Below are positions 22,887 through 35,604 of a stretch of 64,000 bases of DNA, in pieces. This DNA is from Camelus bactrianus (taxonomy: Eukaryota > Chordata > Mammalia > Artiodactyla > Camelidae). The notes beneath the pieces are model-generated. The model was not told the DNA's origin. It saw nothing but the letters and a program-made list of their open reading frames with translations, and did no database searches. Position numbers and translations under genes: made by a program. Position 1 is the first letter of the stretch. Each line of letters opens with the position of its first letter. The DNA is taken from positions 63,787,501 to 63,851,500 of the forward strand of contig NC_133544.1 of NCBI RefSeq assembly GCF_048773025.1. Direction: 5' to 3'.

Positions 22887-24133
22887 TGGCAGCAGTTCCC
22901 CCTTGTTGAAAAAGCCCTGCTCTGAGTTCCTGACAGTATGTGTACGAGGTCCTCAGCTGCATTATAGCAGCTGCCTCTGAAATATAGTTCTCAGCTGGAT
23001 CAAAACTGAATGTGTTGTGACATCCAGGTTGGGAGCTTCAGCCTCTCGTGAACATATAATTTATGTTCCTTTTAATTTATAATTTAATGATAAATGATTA
23101 TATCTGTTAAAGGGCAAGCTAGAGCTTCGTATTGAAAGCTGTATGGGAAGGAGATTTATTACTTAAAGTTACAAAATTTAGTAAATTAATCTGTGATTAA
23201 ACTGAGGGGCTCATCTGAAATAAGTTCATTGTGAATCATGCTGTGATTGCAAACATTCACTCCTATTCTGATTGTTCTCTTGCCTCTGAGTTCAATTCTA
23301 AGTGAAATATGCTCACCCATTCCTGGCTTCCCTACAAAAGACAAACATGGAGACTTCACCTCCTTTCCTTCCTTCTTACCCACCAAACCACGGGATCTGG
23401 TAACTTCACAACAGCAAACACTGCTCAGACAAATAATAACAAAATAGGCTGCTGACTTTTTAATCTCTCCAGTTGTGTATTGGCATACCGAACAGTAATA
23501 GCAGAAAATCATATTCATTTATGATGTAACTTGATGCTTAACTTATCAGGAATTCTAGGAAGCAAGAATCCATGGGTCCTCTAAATCCCAATATTTGACC
23601 GTGTTGTTGTTATTAGTGTATTTATATCATTTGGTGCAATTCTACAATTTTTATCATATTGTCAGAAAACAAAACCCTCCCCAAATGTTATTTAATCAGT
23701 GAAAATGTAAAAAAAAATAAACAAAACCCCCCCAAAACAAAAAAACAAACAAAAAAAACTATCACCAGTATAAATGTTTTCCAAGATAAAAATATTTCCC
23801 TTTCTGTACATTGAAGGAATGAAGATTCTTTTCCATTTTGTCCTTAAATTTCATCTACTGAAGCTGTTTATGTCAAATTATCCAATTTCAAACATTTTAC
23901 TTTTGTTTTACCACCCCGTAAAGAAATCCCAGTGAGTATAATTGAGTTATTCTGTGGTTGCTTGTCCTCAGACTCCCCTTGGTTCCTTTATAACCACTCC
24001 CACCAAGATCACATAACATACAAAGGCACAGAATCACTATTGAGGATCCCAGATCTTCCCTACTGTCTCTGCCTGTTCCATCCTTGATAACGGCTGTTCT
24101 CTGATACTGATCACGCGTTCCAATCTAGGGTCT
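22887..24133. other. unit A-only unassigned sequence
   Basis: Start of the 6.4-kb block absent from unit B. It is AT-rich, with an A/C-rich low-complexity patch at 23708-23758. No gene or named repeat recognised. Confidence 0.35.
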
Positions 24134-24615
24134 GTGTCCTATTTTAATCTTGTATATCTCAGACCAATGAAAGGTACTCTAGTCAGATATATATTCTACG
24201 CCAAATTTGTAATTCAACTGTTCAAACTAGTAGGAAAAAAAGAAAGAGAAAAACAAATTTTGAGAGCCAGAAGAGTTCATATACCAACATCTTTAAAAAG
24301 AAAAAATTGGACTATAGTCACCATGCTGTACATTGCATCTGCAGGACTTATTTATCTTATAACTGGAAGTATGTCCCTTCTAAATACCTTCATCTGATCT
24401 TCACTCCAACCCCTGCTGCCTCTGACAACTACCAATCTGTTCTTTCCATCTGTGAGCTCTTGGGGGTGTGTGTGTGTGTGTGTGTGTGTGCCTGTGTTTT
24501 ACATTTCACACATAAGTGATTTAATTCAGCATTTGACTTTGTCTGTCTGATTTATTTCATTTAATATTATGCCCTCAAGTTTCATCCACACTCTTGTAAA
24601 TGGCAGGATTTCTTT

Positions 24616-24657
<42 letters not shown>

Positions 24658-24748
24658 TTCCTTCCTTCCTTCCTTCCTTCCTTCCTTCCTTCCTTTCTTC
24701 CTTCCTTCCTTTCTTCCTTCCTTCCTTTCTTTCTTTCTTTCTTTCTTC

Positions 24749-24817
<69 letters not shown>

Positions 24818-26540
24818 TTTCTTTCTTTCTTTCTTACTTTTTCTTTTCTCTCTTTCTTTTTCTTTTCTCTCTTTCTTTCTCTCTTTTTCTTTCTCCCTCT
24901 TTCTCTTTGTTTCTTTTTACAACTTTTTGTTTATCCATTCATCTGTCAGTGGACACTTGGGTTGTTTCCATGTCTAGGCTATTGTAGATGAGCTGCAATG
25001 AACATGGGGGTATAGGTATCTTTTTCAGATACTGACCTCATTTCCTTCAGTTCAATACCCAGAAGTGGAAATTCTGGATCATACAGTTGTTCTAGTTTTA
25101 ATTTTTTGAGGAACCTCCATACTGTTTGCCACAGAAGCAGCATGAATTTACAGTGGACAGGGTTTCCTTTTTCCTACATTCTTGCAAACATTTTTTATTT
25201 CTTGTTCTTTTGATAATATCCATTCTGACAGATGTAAGGTGTTACCACATTTGGGTTTTGTTTTTTGTTTTGTTTGTTTGTTTGTTTGTTTGTTTGTTTT
25301 TGCATTTCCCTGATGTTGAGTGGTGTTGAGCAACTTCCAATTTACCTGTTGGCCATTTGTATGTTTTCTTTTGAAAAATGTTTATTCAGATCATCTTCCC
25401 ATTTTTTAACAAGACTGTTTTTTCTATTGATCGTATGAGTTCTTTATATATTTTGGATATTAACCTCTTAGCAGATATATGATTCGGAGATATTTTCTCT
25501 CATTCCATATATTGCCTTTTCATTTTTTTGGTAGTTTCCTTTGCTGTACAGAAACTTGATTTGCTGTTGTCCCACTTGTCTGCTTCTGCTTTTGTTGCTC
25601 TTGCACGTGGTGTCAAATGCAAGGCTGATGTCTAGGAGTTTAGCATTTTCTTCTAGGAGTTTTATCGTTTCAGGTCTTATGTTCAAGTTTCTAACCCATT
25701 TTGAGTTGATTTTTGTGTATGGTGTAAGAGAAGAGTCCAATTTCATATTTTTGCGTATGTCTTTCCATTTTTCTTAACAGTATTTATTGAAGATTTTTTT
25801 TTCCAAAGAGGCTTCTTGGCTTCTTTGTCATGAATTAACTGACCGTGTACTCTTGGGTTGAATTCTGGGCTCTCTATTTGGCTCCCTTGTTCTATTTGTC
25901 TGTTTTTATGCCAATAACATATGGTTTTATTTACTATAGATTTGTAATATACTTTGAAATATGGAAACATGATGCCCTCAGTTGTGTTCTTTTTTCTCTA
26001 GTTTGCTTTGACTATTTGTGGCCTATTGTGATCTCACACACACTGTAGGATTTGTTTGTTCTATTTCTTTTGAAAAATGCCATGGAATTTTGATAGGGAT
26101 TATACTGAATCTGTAGATTGCTTTGGGAGGTCTGGATATTTTAACAATTTAATTTTTCCAGTCCATGAGATGAAAATAACTTTCCATTTATTTTTGTCTT
26201 CTTCAACTTCTTTAAAGAGTGTCTTACAGTTTCCAGTATACGGTCTTTCACTTCTTCAGTTAAATTAATTCCCACTTATTTCCTTTTTGATGCAATTATA
26301 AAGGGCATTGTCTTCTTAATATCTCTTTCTGAGAGTTTGTTATTAGTATATGGAAACACAACTGATTTTGTATATTGATTTTGTATATTGATTTCGTATC
26401 TTGCAACTTTACAGAATTTGTGTATTAGTTCTAACCTATACTGACATCTTTTGGGCACTGGATCCACTGCTAAGCCAGATGATCTGACTTTCTTTACACT
26501 TTCTGTTTTTGTGTGTATTGAAAAAGTGGACATTATGAAC
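24134..26540 (-). repeat. LINE-1 3' half, minus sense, with expanded microsatellite
   Basis: A long reverse-oriented LINE-1 ORF2/3' region, with wording such as tttatccattcatctgtcag, aatgaacatgggggtataggt, tgagttgatttttgtgtatgg and ctgtagattgctttgggagg. Coding sense runs from high to low coordinate. It contains (TG)n at 24465-24491, the pyrimidine repeat at 24611-24910 and a TTTG run at 25260-25300. Absent from unit B. Confidence 0.8.
24611..24910. repeat. (CTTT)n/(CCTT)n microsatellite
   Basis: About 300 bp of almost uninterrupted CTTT and CCTT tetranucleotides. They lie where the LINE-1 consensus has a short T-rich stretch, so they probably expanded from it. The long Phe/Leu/Ser-rich open frames here are artefacts of the repeat. 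Confidence 0.95.
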
Positions 26541-27990
26541 TGCAGTAGGAAGTGTCTGCACTGCTTATTTTAGGTTGAAGATGCTCTAGTTTGTAAACAA
26601 GTTAAAAGATTTTCTTAAGGGAGTTTTTATTAGCATGTATGTGTCCTATTAGAAGTACACATGTCAGCTTTGCAGGTAATAAGGGTCCTATTGCTTCATC
26701 CTATAAACTGGCTGAGATAGTATAAACTGTGATTACTACTATCTAATTTTACAATTATTTTAAAAAATAATTAAATAATTCTCACATGAAAAAATGCAGA
26801 GAATTATCTGGCAGAAACCCTTGCCCCTATCAATGAGAATAAACAGGTGGTTAATTTTGCTGTGTTTTCTATGGATCTCTCTCTCTGTCATCATTATAGG
26901 CAGAACTAAAAGAATACCTACCCCCTGGTACTTTTTCTGTTTCTAAAATAATAACCACTGTTGGAAAGAATCCATGCATTTGTTTTAAATTTTTACACTT
27001 AGAGATATGTATCACAAAACAATATATTATATTGTGTTTGTATTTTGACATTTCTCATAGGTAGTGTCATGTAGCTTATATCATTCTGATGATTTTTATA
27101 TTCAGCATTTTTTGTAAGATTCATCTAAGAAAGTATGTATAGGACTGTTTCCACTTCTGAATAATCCACTATTTGTCCATTCCATTTTTCATTGATTATA
27201 CTTCTCTTTTCAGTGCTGCAGTGATTATCCTTTTAAGTATGTGCTTGTTCAAATGTTGGAATTACTTTAATGTAGTTATCAGCAATTGGAATCACCTGAT
27301 TTTTAGATGTGGACATCTTCTTTATTAGTTTAGGCTAATTATTCTCCTAAGTGGGTGAATAAATTGTTCTCCATGTGGTAATTTTTCTCCATTTGTAAAA
27401 GCCTAAACGTCTTCCTCTCCCTATATTCTTGTCAACAATTTAACATTCTCAGATTTTTAAATTTTTGTTAATCTGACAGAAATGAAACAATAATTTGTTT
27501 TAATTTAATTTCCTCTGATTAATATAGAAGTTGGTATTTTATATGTTCACTGGCCATATCAATTTCCTCTTTTTAAAATTGCCTTTGTGATCTGTTTTCA
27601 TTTTGAATGTTTTCTTATTTACTTGTAGGAGTACCTGTTGCAAGCTCAACTTCTAGTATGGTCTTGGCTACATGATGTACTAATACATCTTACTGTGTAC
27701 CTGATTTTTAATTATGTAGTCGGGCACATATGCAGGTTAAAAACTCCCCTTCTGTTACTAATTATCTATGAATTTTTATATCTAATTATCAAATTACTTT
27801 AATGGTTATACACTTATTTAGCTTTTCTACATCTTCTTCAGTATTTTTGGCAACACATTTTTCTATTAAATTGTTCCTTCTCCTAAGAGTTTAAAATTTT
27901 ATTGGTTCAATTTTTGTATAGGTTCATTCTAATACAGTTTTAATTTCTACTGTATCGCTAAATATATCTGCTTTTTAATTTTTCCTATTA
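26541..27990 (-). repeat. older LINE-1 remnants, minus sense
   Basis: AT-rich sequence resembling decayed reverse-oriented LINE-1 3' parts (gtccattccatttttcattg, tttttgttaatctgacaga). Boundaries uncertain. Absent from unit B. Confidence 0.45.
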
Positions 27991-27993
27991 TTT

Positions 27994-28440
27994 TTAGTAG
28001 TTCCTTAACAAATTACTACAAACTTAGTGGCTTAAAACAAAGTAAATGTATTCTTTTACAATTCTGAAACTCTGAAGTCCAATTCCATTTCACTGGGCTA
28101 AATTTCCAGGTGGATTAAGTCCCCTCTGGAGGCTATAGGGAATAGTCGGTTTTGTTGCCTTTTTCAGTTTCTAGAGGCTGTTCTAAACCCCACATCACTG
28201 CACCTTTTCTCCCTCTGGTTCTGTGGTCATATCGCCTTGTCTAGACTCTATCTCCCTCTTATAAGGACCCTTCTGGTTACAATGGGCCCACGTGGATAAA
28301 CCAGAATAGTCTCCCCAGTTGAAGGTCCTTAAATAATCAACATGTGCCAAGTTCACTTTGCCACTTAAGATTAAATATTTGCAGATTTCTGGGATTAGGA
28401 CATGAACAAGCATCTTTGGGAGTCATTATTAACACGATCA
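27994..28440 (-). mobile_element. MaLR (MLT1-type) LTR fossil, minus sense
   Basis: Reverse-oriented MLT1-class LTR: aacaaattactacaaactta, tcttataaggacccttctgg and gcagatttctgggattagga are characteristic wording. Old and broken, with no internal region visible. Lies in the unit A-only block. Confidence 0.65.
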
Positions 28441-28479
28441 CATTGTTTAAGTATTTTCTAAGTTTTCTATTATCAGTAT

Positions 28480-29726
28480 AATGAAATATTTGTCTTTTTT
28501 CAACTTATTAAAAATAGTCAACAGTGAATTTTCCCTTTTATTATTTTTTATCTTGTTTGATTAATTTTTGTACTTTATTTGTATCGAGGTGTGACATATA
28601 GAGTGTGATAAATAGATCATAAGTATAGAGTTAAAGGAATTTAAAACTGCAGACTTGTACCCCACACCCCTATCAAGAATCTTACTTACTCCATCAAGAG
28701 GCATTGTGTCCCAACCAAACAACTCCCAGCCCACAAAGTAACCTTTTTTCTGCTTTATTTTACTATGGATTATTTTGACATTATTTGAATTTCATACAAC
28801 TGTAATCAAACAGTATGCCCCAATTTCTTTGTGGAAATTTTCCTAGATATCACATAATGAGTTATTCATGTTTTAGGTATCAGTGGTTCTGCCCATTTTA
28901 TAGCTGACCAATATTCCGTTGTGTTTCTATAGCACAATTTGTTTATTTAATCTGTTGTTTGTGGACATTTTCTCTGGGTTATTGCTATTATGAATAAAAT
29001 TGTTACGAATATTCTTTACGAGACTTTTGGGGATGTATTTTCATTCCCTTCCGTCAATGCCTAGATGTGGAGCCGTTGGGTTGTGGTAGATGTATGTTTA
29101 ACTCTGTGAGAAACCACCAGAGTTGTTGCCCAGTTTACACTCCCACCAGCGATCTTATGGTTGGATCACATGCTTATTTTTATTTTGAAATAAGTTTAGA
29201 CTCATATAGAAGTTGCAAATGTATTCTGGAGTTCTCTCTACATTTCACACAACTTTATCCAATGATATCATTTTACATAACCATAACACATTGATCAAAA
29301 CCAGGAAATTGATATGGATAAAATATTATTAGAATACAAGCCTTACTGATTCACTCATTTTTATATGCACATTTTTTCATGCATAGCACTATGAAGTTTT
29401 ATCACACGTATAGGTTCTTATTATTACCACTAAAATCAAGATACAGAACTGTTCCATCACCCAAAAGAAATTCCATTTGCACACCCTCCACACCTGTGCA
29501 ACCCCTGATAACCCCAGACAACTGATCTCTTTTTCCTCTTTATATTTTGTCCATTTGAGAATGTCATATAAGTAAATCATACATTATATATGGAACCATA
29601 ATAGCCAGTAAGAGTAAGCAAACACTCTGGACCATTCTGGGGTTGACTTTTTTTTTTTTCACTCAGATTAACACCCTTGAGGTACATCTAGTTTATTGCA
29701 TGTATCAACAGAGTGTTCCTTTTAGT
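28480..29726 (-). repeat. old LINE-1 fragments, minus sense
   Basis: Reverse-oriented LINE-1 3' sequences, apparently two overlapping fragments (28480-29290 and 29300-29726). The second continues after the DNA-transposon fossil at 30241 and is shared with unit B from 61909; the first is not. Confidence 0.6.
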
Positions 29727-29729
29727 CAC

Positions 29730-30240
29730 TACAAACTATCTCCAAATTATGATGGTTCAATTTAGGATTTTTAACTTTACAGTGGTGAGAAAGCCATATG
29801 CATTCTGTAGAAAACATACTTGGAATTTTGAATTTTGATCTTTTCCAGGCTAGTAACATGGCATGTGATATTGTCTGGTGATGCTGGGCAGGGGCAGCAA
29901 GCTGAGCTCCCAGCGAGCCCCGGGATCAGCAGGGTAAAACCACCAATACACTTACAGCCATTCTGTACCCACACAACCATTCTATTCTTCACTTTCAGTA
30001 CAGTACTCAGTAAATTACATGGGATTCTCCACCCTTTAGTGTAAAATAGACTTTGTGTTAGATGAGTTTCCCCTGTAGTTGTAGGCTAATGTAAATGTTT
30101 AGCACATTTAAGCTAAGCTGGGCTAAGCTACAATGTTTGGTAGGTTATGTGTATTAAGTACATTTTTGACTTATTACACTATTTTCAAATTATGATGGTT
30201 TATTGGGACCTAACTCCACGGGAATTGTGGAAGATCTATA
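29730..30240. mobile_element. DNA-transposon fossil, unit A
   Basis: About 510 bp starting near attatgatggttcaa and ending near tgatggtttattgggaccta, so the ends are roughly inverted copies of each other. The middle (gatgctgggcaggggcagca, tcactttcagtacagtac) is a mammal-wide repeat I take to be a mariner/Tigger-like nonautonomous DNA element. It interrupts a LINE-1. Unit B has the same insertion at about 62330-62818. Confidence 0.55.
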
Positions 30241-30805
30241 AATAATATGTGACTGGATAAATGTACTACAGCTTATTTATCCATTCACCTTTGAAGAACA
30301 TTTGGGTGGTTTCGAGGTTTTGGCCATCACAAAAAGAGCCACCATGAATATTCATGTATAGATTGTTGTGTGAACAGAAGTTTTAATTTCCTAAGCATAA
30401 ATACACAGGGGTGTGGATTGCTGGGACATAAGCTAAGTAAATGTTTAATTTAATGTGAAACTGCTGCACTGTTTTCCAGAATGACTGGACCACTCACCCA
30501 CCAGCAATGTATGAGTGATTTAATTTCTCTGCATTCTTGCCAAAACTTGATATTGTCAGTGTTCTTACTTTAGCCATTGTGATAGATGTGGAGTGGTATC
30601 TCATTGTGGCCTTAAGTTGCATTTCCCTCATGGCTAATGATATTGAACATCTGTTCATGTGCTTCTTTACATGCTTTTTTCCCTACCACATCACCTCTTT
30701 GGTAAAATGTCTGTGTGAGTTTTTGTTCATTTTTTGATTGAATTGTTTGTTCTCTTTCTGTTGAGTTTAGGGAGTTCATTGTATTCGGAATACTAGACTT
30801 TTATT
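30241..30805 (-). repeat. LINE-1 fragment, minus sense, continuing past the transposon
   Basis: Reverse-oriented LINE-1 sequence (tttatccattcacctttgaa, ccaccagcaatgtatgagtg). Homology to unit B (62819-63380) ends near 30805, which marks one edge of the duplication. Confidence 0.65.
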
Positions 30806-30884
30806 ACTCTTAGCCAACATAATGGTGTATAGTGGTCTCACTGTGGTAGCAATTTGAATTTCCCTGATGACTAATGATGCAGAA

Positions 30885-31095
30885 CAGGGGTTTACAATCT
30901 TTTTCCATAATGGGTAGAATAGTAAATACTTTTGGCTTTGCAGGCCACTCAGTCGCTGTTGCAGCTACTGAACTCTGCCACTGTGGCATGAAAGAAGCCA
31001 CTGATAATACATGAATAAATGAGCGCTGCGATGCTCCAATACAACTTTTCTTACAAGAATAGGTGGCTGAATAGATTTGGTCATGGGTCATATTT
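30885..31095 (+). mobile_element. MER5A-like hAT DNA-transposon fossil
   Basis: Recognisable MER5-type text: gggtttacaatctttttcca, ttttggctttgcaggccact, and ctctgccactgtggcatgaa. It is short and nonautonomous with no coding capacity. Confidence 0.65.
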
Positions 31096-31109
31096 TGTTG
31101 ATTCTTGAT

Positions 31110-33785
31110 GTAGAGAATGCTATGGCTTCACAGGGGAATTCTCCAAACATTTAAGGAAAAGTTAGTCCCCATCCTGCTCAAACTTTTCCAGAAAACTGAA
31201 GAATAGTGAGTACTCCCAAACTTTTTCAATAAGGCCAGCAGTATTTTGATACACAAGCCAGATGATGATACTACAAAAAAAGAAAAATACAGGTCAATAT
31301 CCCCGATGAACAGAGATGCAAAAATCCTCAGCAAATATTAGACAACTGAATTCAACAATACGTACACATTATGAGTAAGTAGGATTTTTCCAGGTGTGCA
31401 ACGTTGGTTGAATATCCACAAATCAATCACTGTGATATACTAACAGAATGAAGGATAAAGTTACATGATTATCTCAATGGATGGAGAAAATTCATTTGAT
31501 AAAATTCAGCATCTATTTATGTTAAAATTCTCAACAAACTTGGTATAGAGGGTACATACCTTAAATAATAAAGGCCGTTTATGACCTATCCACAGCTAAC
31601 CTTATACTTAATGATTAAAAAACCAAAACTTTTTCTCTAAGATCAGAAACAAATCTAGGATGCCCACTCTCTTCACTTGTACTTAACATAGTATTTAAGA
31701 TTTTAGCCACAGCAATCAGACAGAACAAAGAAATAAAAAACATCCAAATTGGAGAGAAAGAAATAAAGCTGTCACTGTTTGCAGATGGCCTGATATTCAA
31801 TGTAGAAAATTATGAAGACACCAACAGAACACTTTTAGGACTAATAAATAAATTCAATAAAGTTGCAGGGTACACAATGAATATACAGAAAAAGTTTCAT
31901 TTGTACACACTAATAATAACGATCAGAAAGATAACCGAAGAAAACAACACAATCTAAAATTAAATGAAAAAGAGTAAATTCCAGGAATGAATTTAACCAA
32001 GAAGGTGAAAGATCTTTACTCTGAAAAGAAAAAGACATTGATAAAGGAAATTGAAGACAATAGAAATAAGTAGAAAAGCATTCCATGTTTATGAGTAGGA
32101 AGGATTACTATTGTCAAGATATCCATCCTAACAAAAGAAATCCACAGATTCTACAAATCCTTATCAAAATACTCATGACATTTTTCATTGAATAGAACAA
32201 ATATTACTAAAATTTGTATGGAAGCCCAAAGACCACAAATAGCCAAAGCGATTTGGAGAAAAAAGAACAATGTGGAAATTCCCTGATACTAAAATATACT
32301 ACAAAGGAATCATCTAAGCTCTCTGCTACTGGCACCAACACAGACATACTGTTCAATGGAATAGACTGGAGAGCCCAGAATTAAATCCATGCACATACGA
32401 TCAATCAACCTATGAGAAAGGAAACAAAAATAAGTAACAGGGAAAAGTGCACTCTTCAATAAGTGGTGTTGGGCAAACTGGACAGCTACAATTAAAGAAT
32501 GAAAGTAGAACCTGTTCTTAAAACACGTGTGAAATGAATTCAAAATGGATCAAAGACTTAACTGTAAGACCTGAAATTATAAAACTCCTAAAACAAAATA
32601 TAGACAGTATGCTCTATGACATTCATCACTGCAATATATTTTACATCTGTTTCCTCAGGCAAGGACAAAAATGACCCAGAATAAGAAAATGGGACCTAAT
32701 CAAACTAAAAATTTTTGCATAGTGAAGGAAACCATCAACACCAAGAAGAGGTAACGTACTGAATGAAAGAAGAAATTTGCAAGTGATTTGTCAATAAGGG
32801 GTTAATGTCCAAAGTATATAAAGAACTTATACTCTCAATATCAAAAGCACAAATAATTTGATTTAAAAAGTGAGAGACTACCTAAATACACATTTTTTAA
32901 CAAAGAAGACACACGGATGGCCAACAGATGTATGAAAAAATACTAAACATCTTTAAACATCAGGAAGATGGAAATCAAAACCACAATGAGATATCACCTC
33001 ACATCTGTCAGAATGCTGTCATCAAACAAACACATAAAAAAGAAATAACAAGCATTGTGGAGGATGTGGAGAAGAGGGAACCCATGGTGGGAAAGTAAAC
33101 TGGTGCAGCTACGATGAAAATGAGCATGAAGATTCTTCAAAAAATTAAAAGTAGGACTGCCATATGATCCAGCAATTTCACTCTGGGTATTTGTCAGCAG
33201 AATACAAAACCATTAATCGAAAATATATATTTACCATAATGTTCACAGCAGCATTATTTCCAATAACCAAGATATGGAAGCAAACTCTGTATTCATTCAT
33301 ATGATTAGATAGAGAACACACACACTCACACACACACGTACACACACAAAGAATTAAAAAACAAAGATGTCTTGCCATTTGGGACAATATGGTTATAGAC
33401 GATACAGATCTGGAGGGTATTATACTTAGCACAATAAGTCAGGCAGGGTAAGACAAATATTGTATGTTTTCACTTATATGTGAAACGTAAAAAGCAAAAC
33501 ATATGTATAAATTTAACAAAACCGAAAGACAACAGATATGGGAACAAATTTGTGGCGACTGGAGGGGAAAGGAGTACAGGTGAAAGAGGGAAAGAAGTTT
33601 AAGAGGCACAAACTTTCAGGGGTAAAATCAATAGGTTATAAGTATGTTATGTAAGAGAATATACTCAATATTTTATAATAAGATTGGTACGTAATTGATA
33701 AAGTATCAAATTACTATGTTGTGGAACTGAAACTAATATAACATAGCCAGTCAGTTATACTTCAATAAAATTTTTCACTACATAA
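31110..33785 (+). repeat. LINE-1 ORF2/3' fragment, plus sense
   Basis: About 2.7 kb of sense-orientation LINE-1, from the reverse-transcriptase part of ORF2 to the 3' end. Wording includes ggatgcccactctcttcact, ggaatagactggagagccca, gccatatgatccagcaattt and atacttcaataaaatttttc near the end. It is 5'-truncated with many stops. It lies in the link between the two units, 1.1 kb from TRAV22. Confidence 0.8.
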
Positions 33786-33792
33786 AATGAAA

Positions 33793-34505
33793 ATGTGACT
33801 TTATGTGGCAAAAGGGACTTTGGATATGTGATTAACTTACGGTTCTTGATATGAATTTTCCTGGATTATCAGGGTAGACCCTAAAAATAATCATAAATAT
33901 CCTCTATTTACCAGAAACAAATAGACTGCCAGAAATTTCTCCAGCAAAGATGGTTTTATTCTAGATCAAAATTGAATTGCAGTTCAAGGTCTGTAACCAC
34001 ATTCAAGTCCCCACACGGCAAGGGAAGGAGAATGTGTTTACAGAGAGGAGAAGTGGGGAGGGCTGTAGTAAACAGAGGGTCCACGGCTTCTCATTGGCTG
34101 AGTCTTTGCCAGGAGAGAAGACAAGTCCTTCTTCTGCCCTTTGACCTCTGCTCTCCTCACGGTGCATGAGCGCTCCCACTGTCTCCCAAGTCTATTTAAT
34201 TGTGATTTCTGTTGATTTACTTTTTACACCTTGTGAGACAGAAACAGAAGGATATTTGACTGCAGAAGAGGAAGGAGCTGTGGTGGTGGAAGCAAGAGGT
34301 TGGAGAGATTCAAGAAAGGGTCATGAGCCGAGGAATCCAGGTGGCCTCCAGTAGCTGGAAAAGACAAGGAACTGGAATCTCCTTCAGAGCCTCCAGAAGG
34401 AGCCAAGCCTGCCAAGACCTTGATTGTAGACAGTGAAATTGATTTCAGACTTTTTGCATGTAGAAATACAAGAAATAAATTTGTTTTAAGTGATCAAGTT
34501 CATAT
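33793..34505 (+). mobile_element. MaLR (MLT1-type) LTR fossil, interrupted
   Basis: The left part (tgtgactttatgtggcaaaa, tttcctggattatcagggta) and right part (agcctccagaaggagccaag, aagaaataaatttgttttaa) are MLT1-class LTR sequence in sense orientation. About 330 bp between roughly 33895 and 34228 do not fit the family and look like a later insertion. Old and broken. Confidence 0.6.
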
Positions 34506-34943
34506 TGAACCTTGAGTTTGGTCTGTTGGCTTTGCAGCACTGGTAGGATGTATTCACAATCGCCTGTTGGGATGCACTGAGGTGGACCTGAACGTTCTTG
34601 AGACACCCGGCTAAGCTGGATAATATCTTTATTGGAGTGACTTTTCTTTTAATCCCTTTCACATTTCACCATCTTGGAGTCCAGCATACTGTGGTAAATA
34701 TGTGTTTTAATTCTGAATTCTGTCCTCTTATCAGCTACTCTGCTAGTCCCAAGTTAGACGTTTTTAGTGCAGAAGGAAATACAGATTGAGAAGGAAGATA
34801 AACACCAAAGTCCCAAATCTGTAGGGTGAAAACGTGTCTGTGATTAAAACTGCACTGATGTAGGTGAGGACTGATAAGCCCTGCAGATGTAGGTGGCGGC
34901 CTCATGGTGAGACTGTGGCTGGAGGGGGGCTGAGCCCGCTGAG
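34506..34943. other. TRAV22 unit B 3' flank
   Basis: About 440 bp between the MaLR LTR and the TRAV22 RSS. Nothing recognised; no unit A counterpart is in the window. Confidence 0.3.
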
Positions 34944-34982
34944 GGTTGGTGTTCAGGCTGCAGGTGCCCGGGGAGCACTGTG
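34944..34982 (-). other. TRAV22 RSS, unit B
   Basis: Consensus heptamer CACAGTG (34982-34976), a 23-bp spacer, and ACACCAACC (34952-34944), matching 7 of 9 nonamer positions. Confidence 0.85.
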
Positions 34983-35496
34983 CTCACAGCACAGAAGTAA
35001 GTCGCCGAGTCTGTGGTCTGGGAAGAGGAAATGTTCAAGGAGCTGCGGCGTTCTTTAGCGACTGTTGTGGCACTGAATCTTCCATCGTGCTTCGTCCCTG
35101 AAGCAACGGAAAACAGGTGGATGAGGCGGTCCCCAGGGTTCTGACGATACCAGTGCAGACTGGACACAGTGGTGGAAAACTTGCACCACAGCGTGGAGGT
35201 GGCTCCCTCCTGGAGACTCAGGACTGGAGGACTCTGCTCCACATCCTCCCCTGTCACACCTGATGAGAAACAGAGAAACAGTCACAGGTGAGGGTAACTA
35301 ACTCCTACAAAACCCTGAAAGTGCCCCCAGGGATGATGAGAAGACTAGAAAGTCTGCAAGACTTGTCAGCTCCCATCCCTCCCCCCTCAACAATACTGCA
35401 GCTGCTCAATCCTGCAGATTCCCTGCGAGGCAGCTCCAACTCACAGCAAACCTGGGCAAACAGAAGCCCCAGCACAGCGCCCACCAGCCTCTTCAT
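34983..35496 (-). CDS. TRAV22: TRAV22 V gene, unit B (complete)
   Basis: Complete T-cell receptor alpha V gene. The leader exon (35496-35445) reads MKRLVGAVLGLLFAQVC and ends at a GTGAGT donor. A 185-bp intron precedes the V exon (35259-34983), which starts CVTGEDVEQSPPVLSLQEGA after splicing. The V domain has TLWCKFSTT (first cysteine), SSLHWYRQNPG (core tryptophan), DGRFSATTVAKERRSSL and DSATYFCAVS (second cysteine). EQSPP, LQEGA, SATTVA.ER.SSL and SSSQTTDS are human TRAV22 hallmarks. Frame open; RSS heptamer perfect and nonamer good, so likely functional. It sits between TRAV26 of unit B and the TRDV1 of unit A, where human order would place TRAV22 ahead of TRAV23 and TRDV1. Confidence 0.93.
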
Positions 35497-35596
35497 GACG
35501 CCTCGCCTTCTTGCTGGGATGTTTTCACTGTAAGATACTTAACTCATCAGATGGTGAGTCTCATGATTGGTTCTGGAAACATTCCAGCCCCTGAAA

Positions 35597-35604
35597 CCAA
35601 TCAG
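35597..35604 (-). promoter_or_regulatory. inverted CCAAT box, TRAV22 unit B
   Basis: CCAATCAG on the plus strand, 101 bp upstream of the TRAV22 ATG. The unit A copy at 279-286 has CCAGTCAG. Confidence 0.5.

Noticed and set aside
24569-24991. Long Phe/Leu/Ser-rich open frames
   Set aside because: Pure translation of a CTTT/CCTT microsatellite.
29777-29992. Minus-strand frame WVQNGCKC...IPGLAGSSA, repeated at 62343-62612
   Set aside because: It lies entirely within a mammal-wide DNA-transposon fossil. Similar translations arise wherever that repeat occurs.
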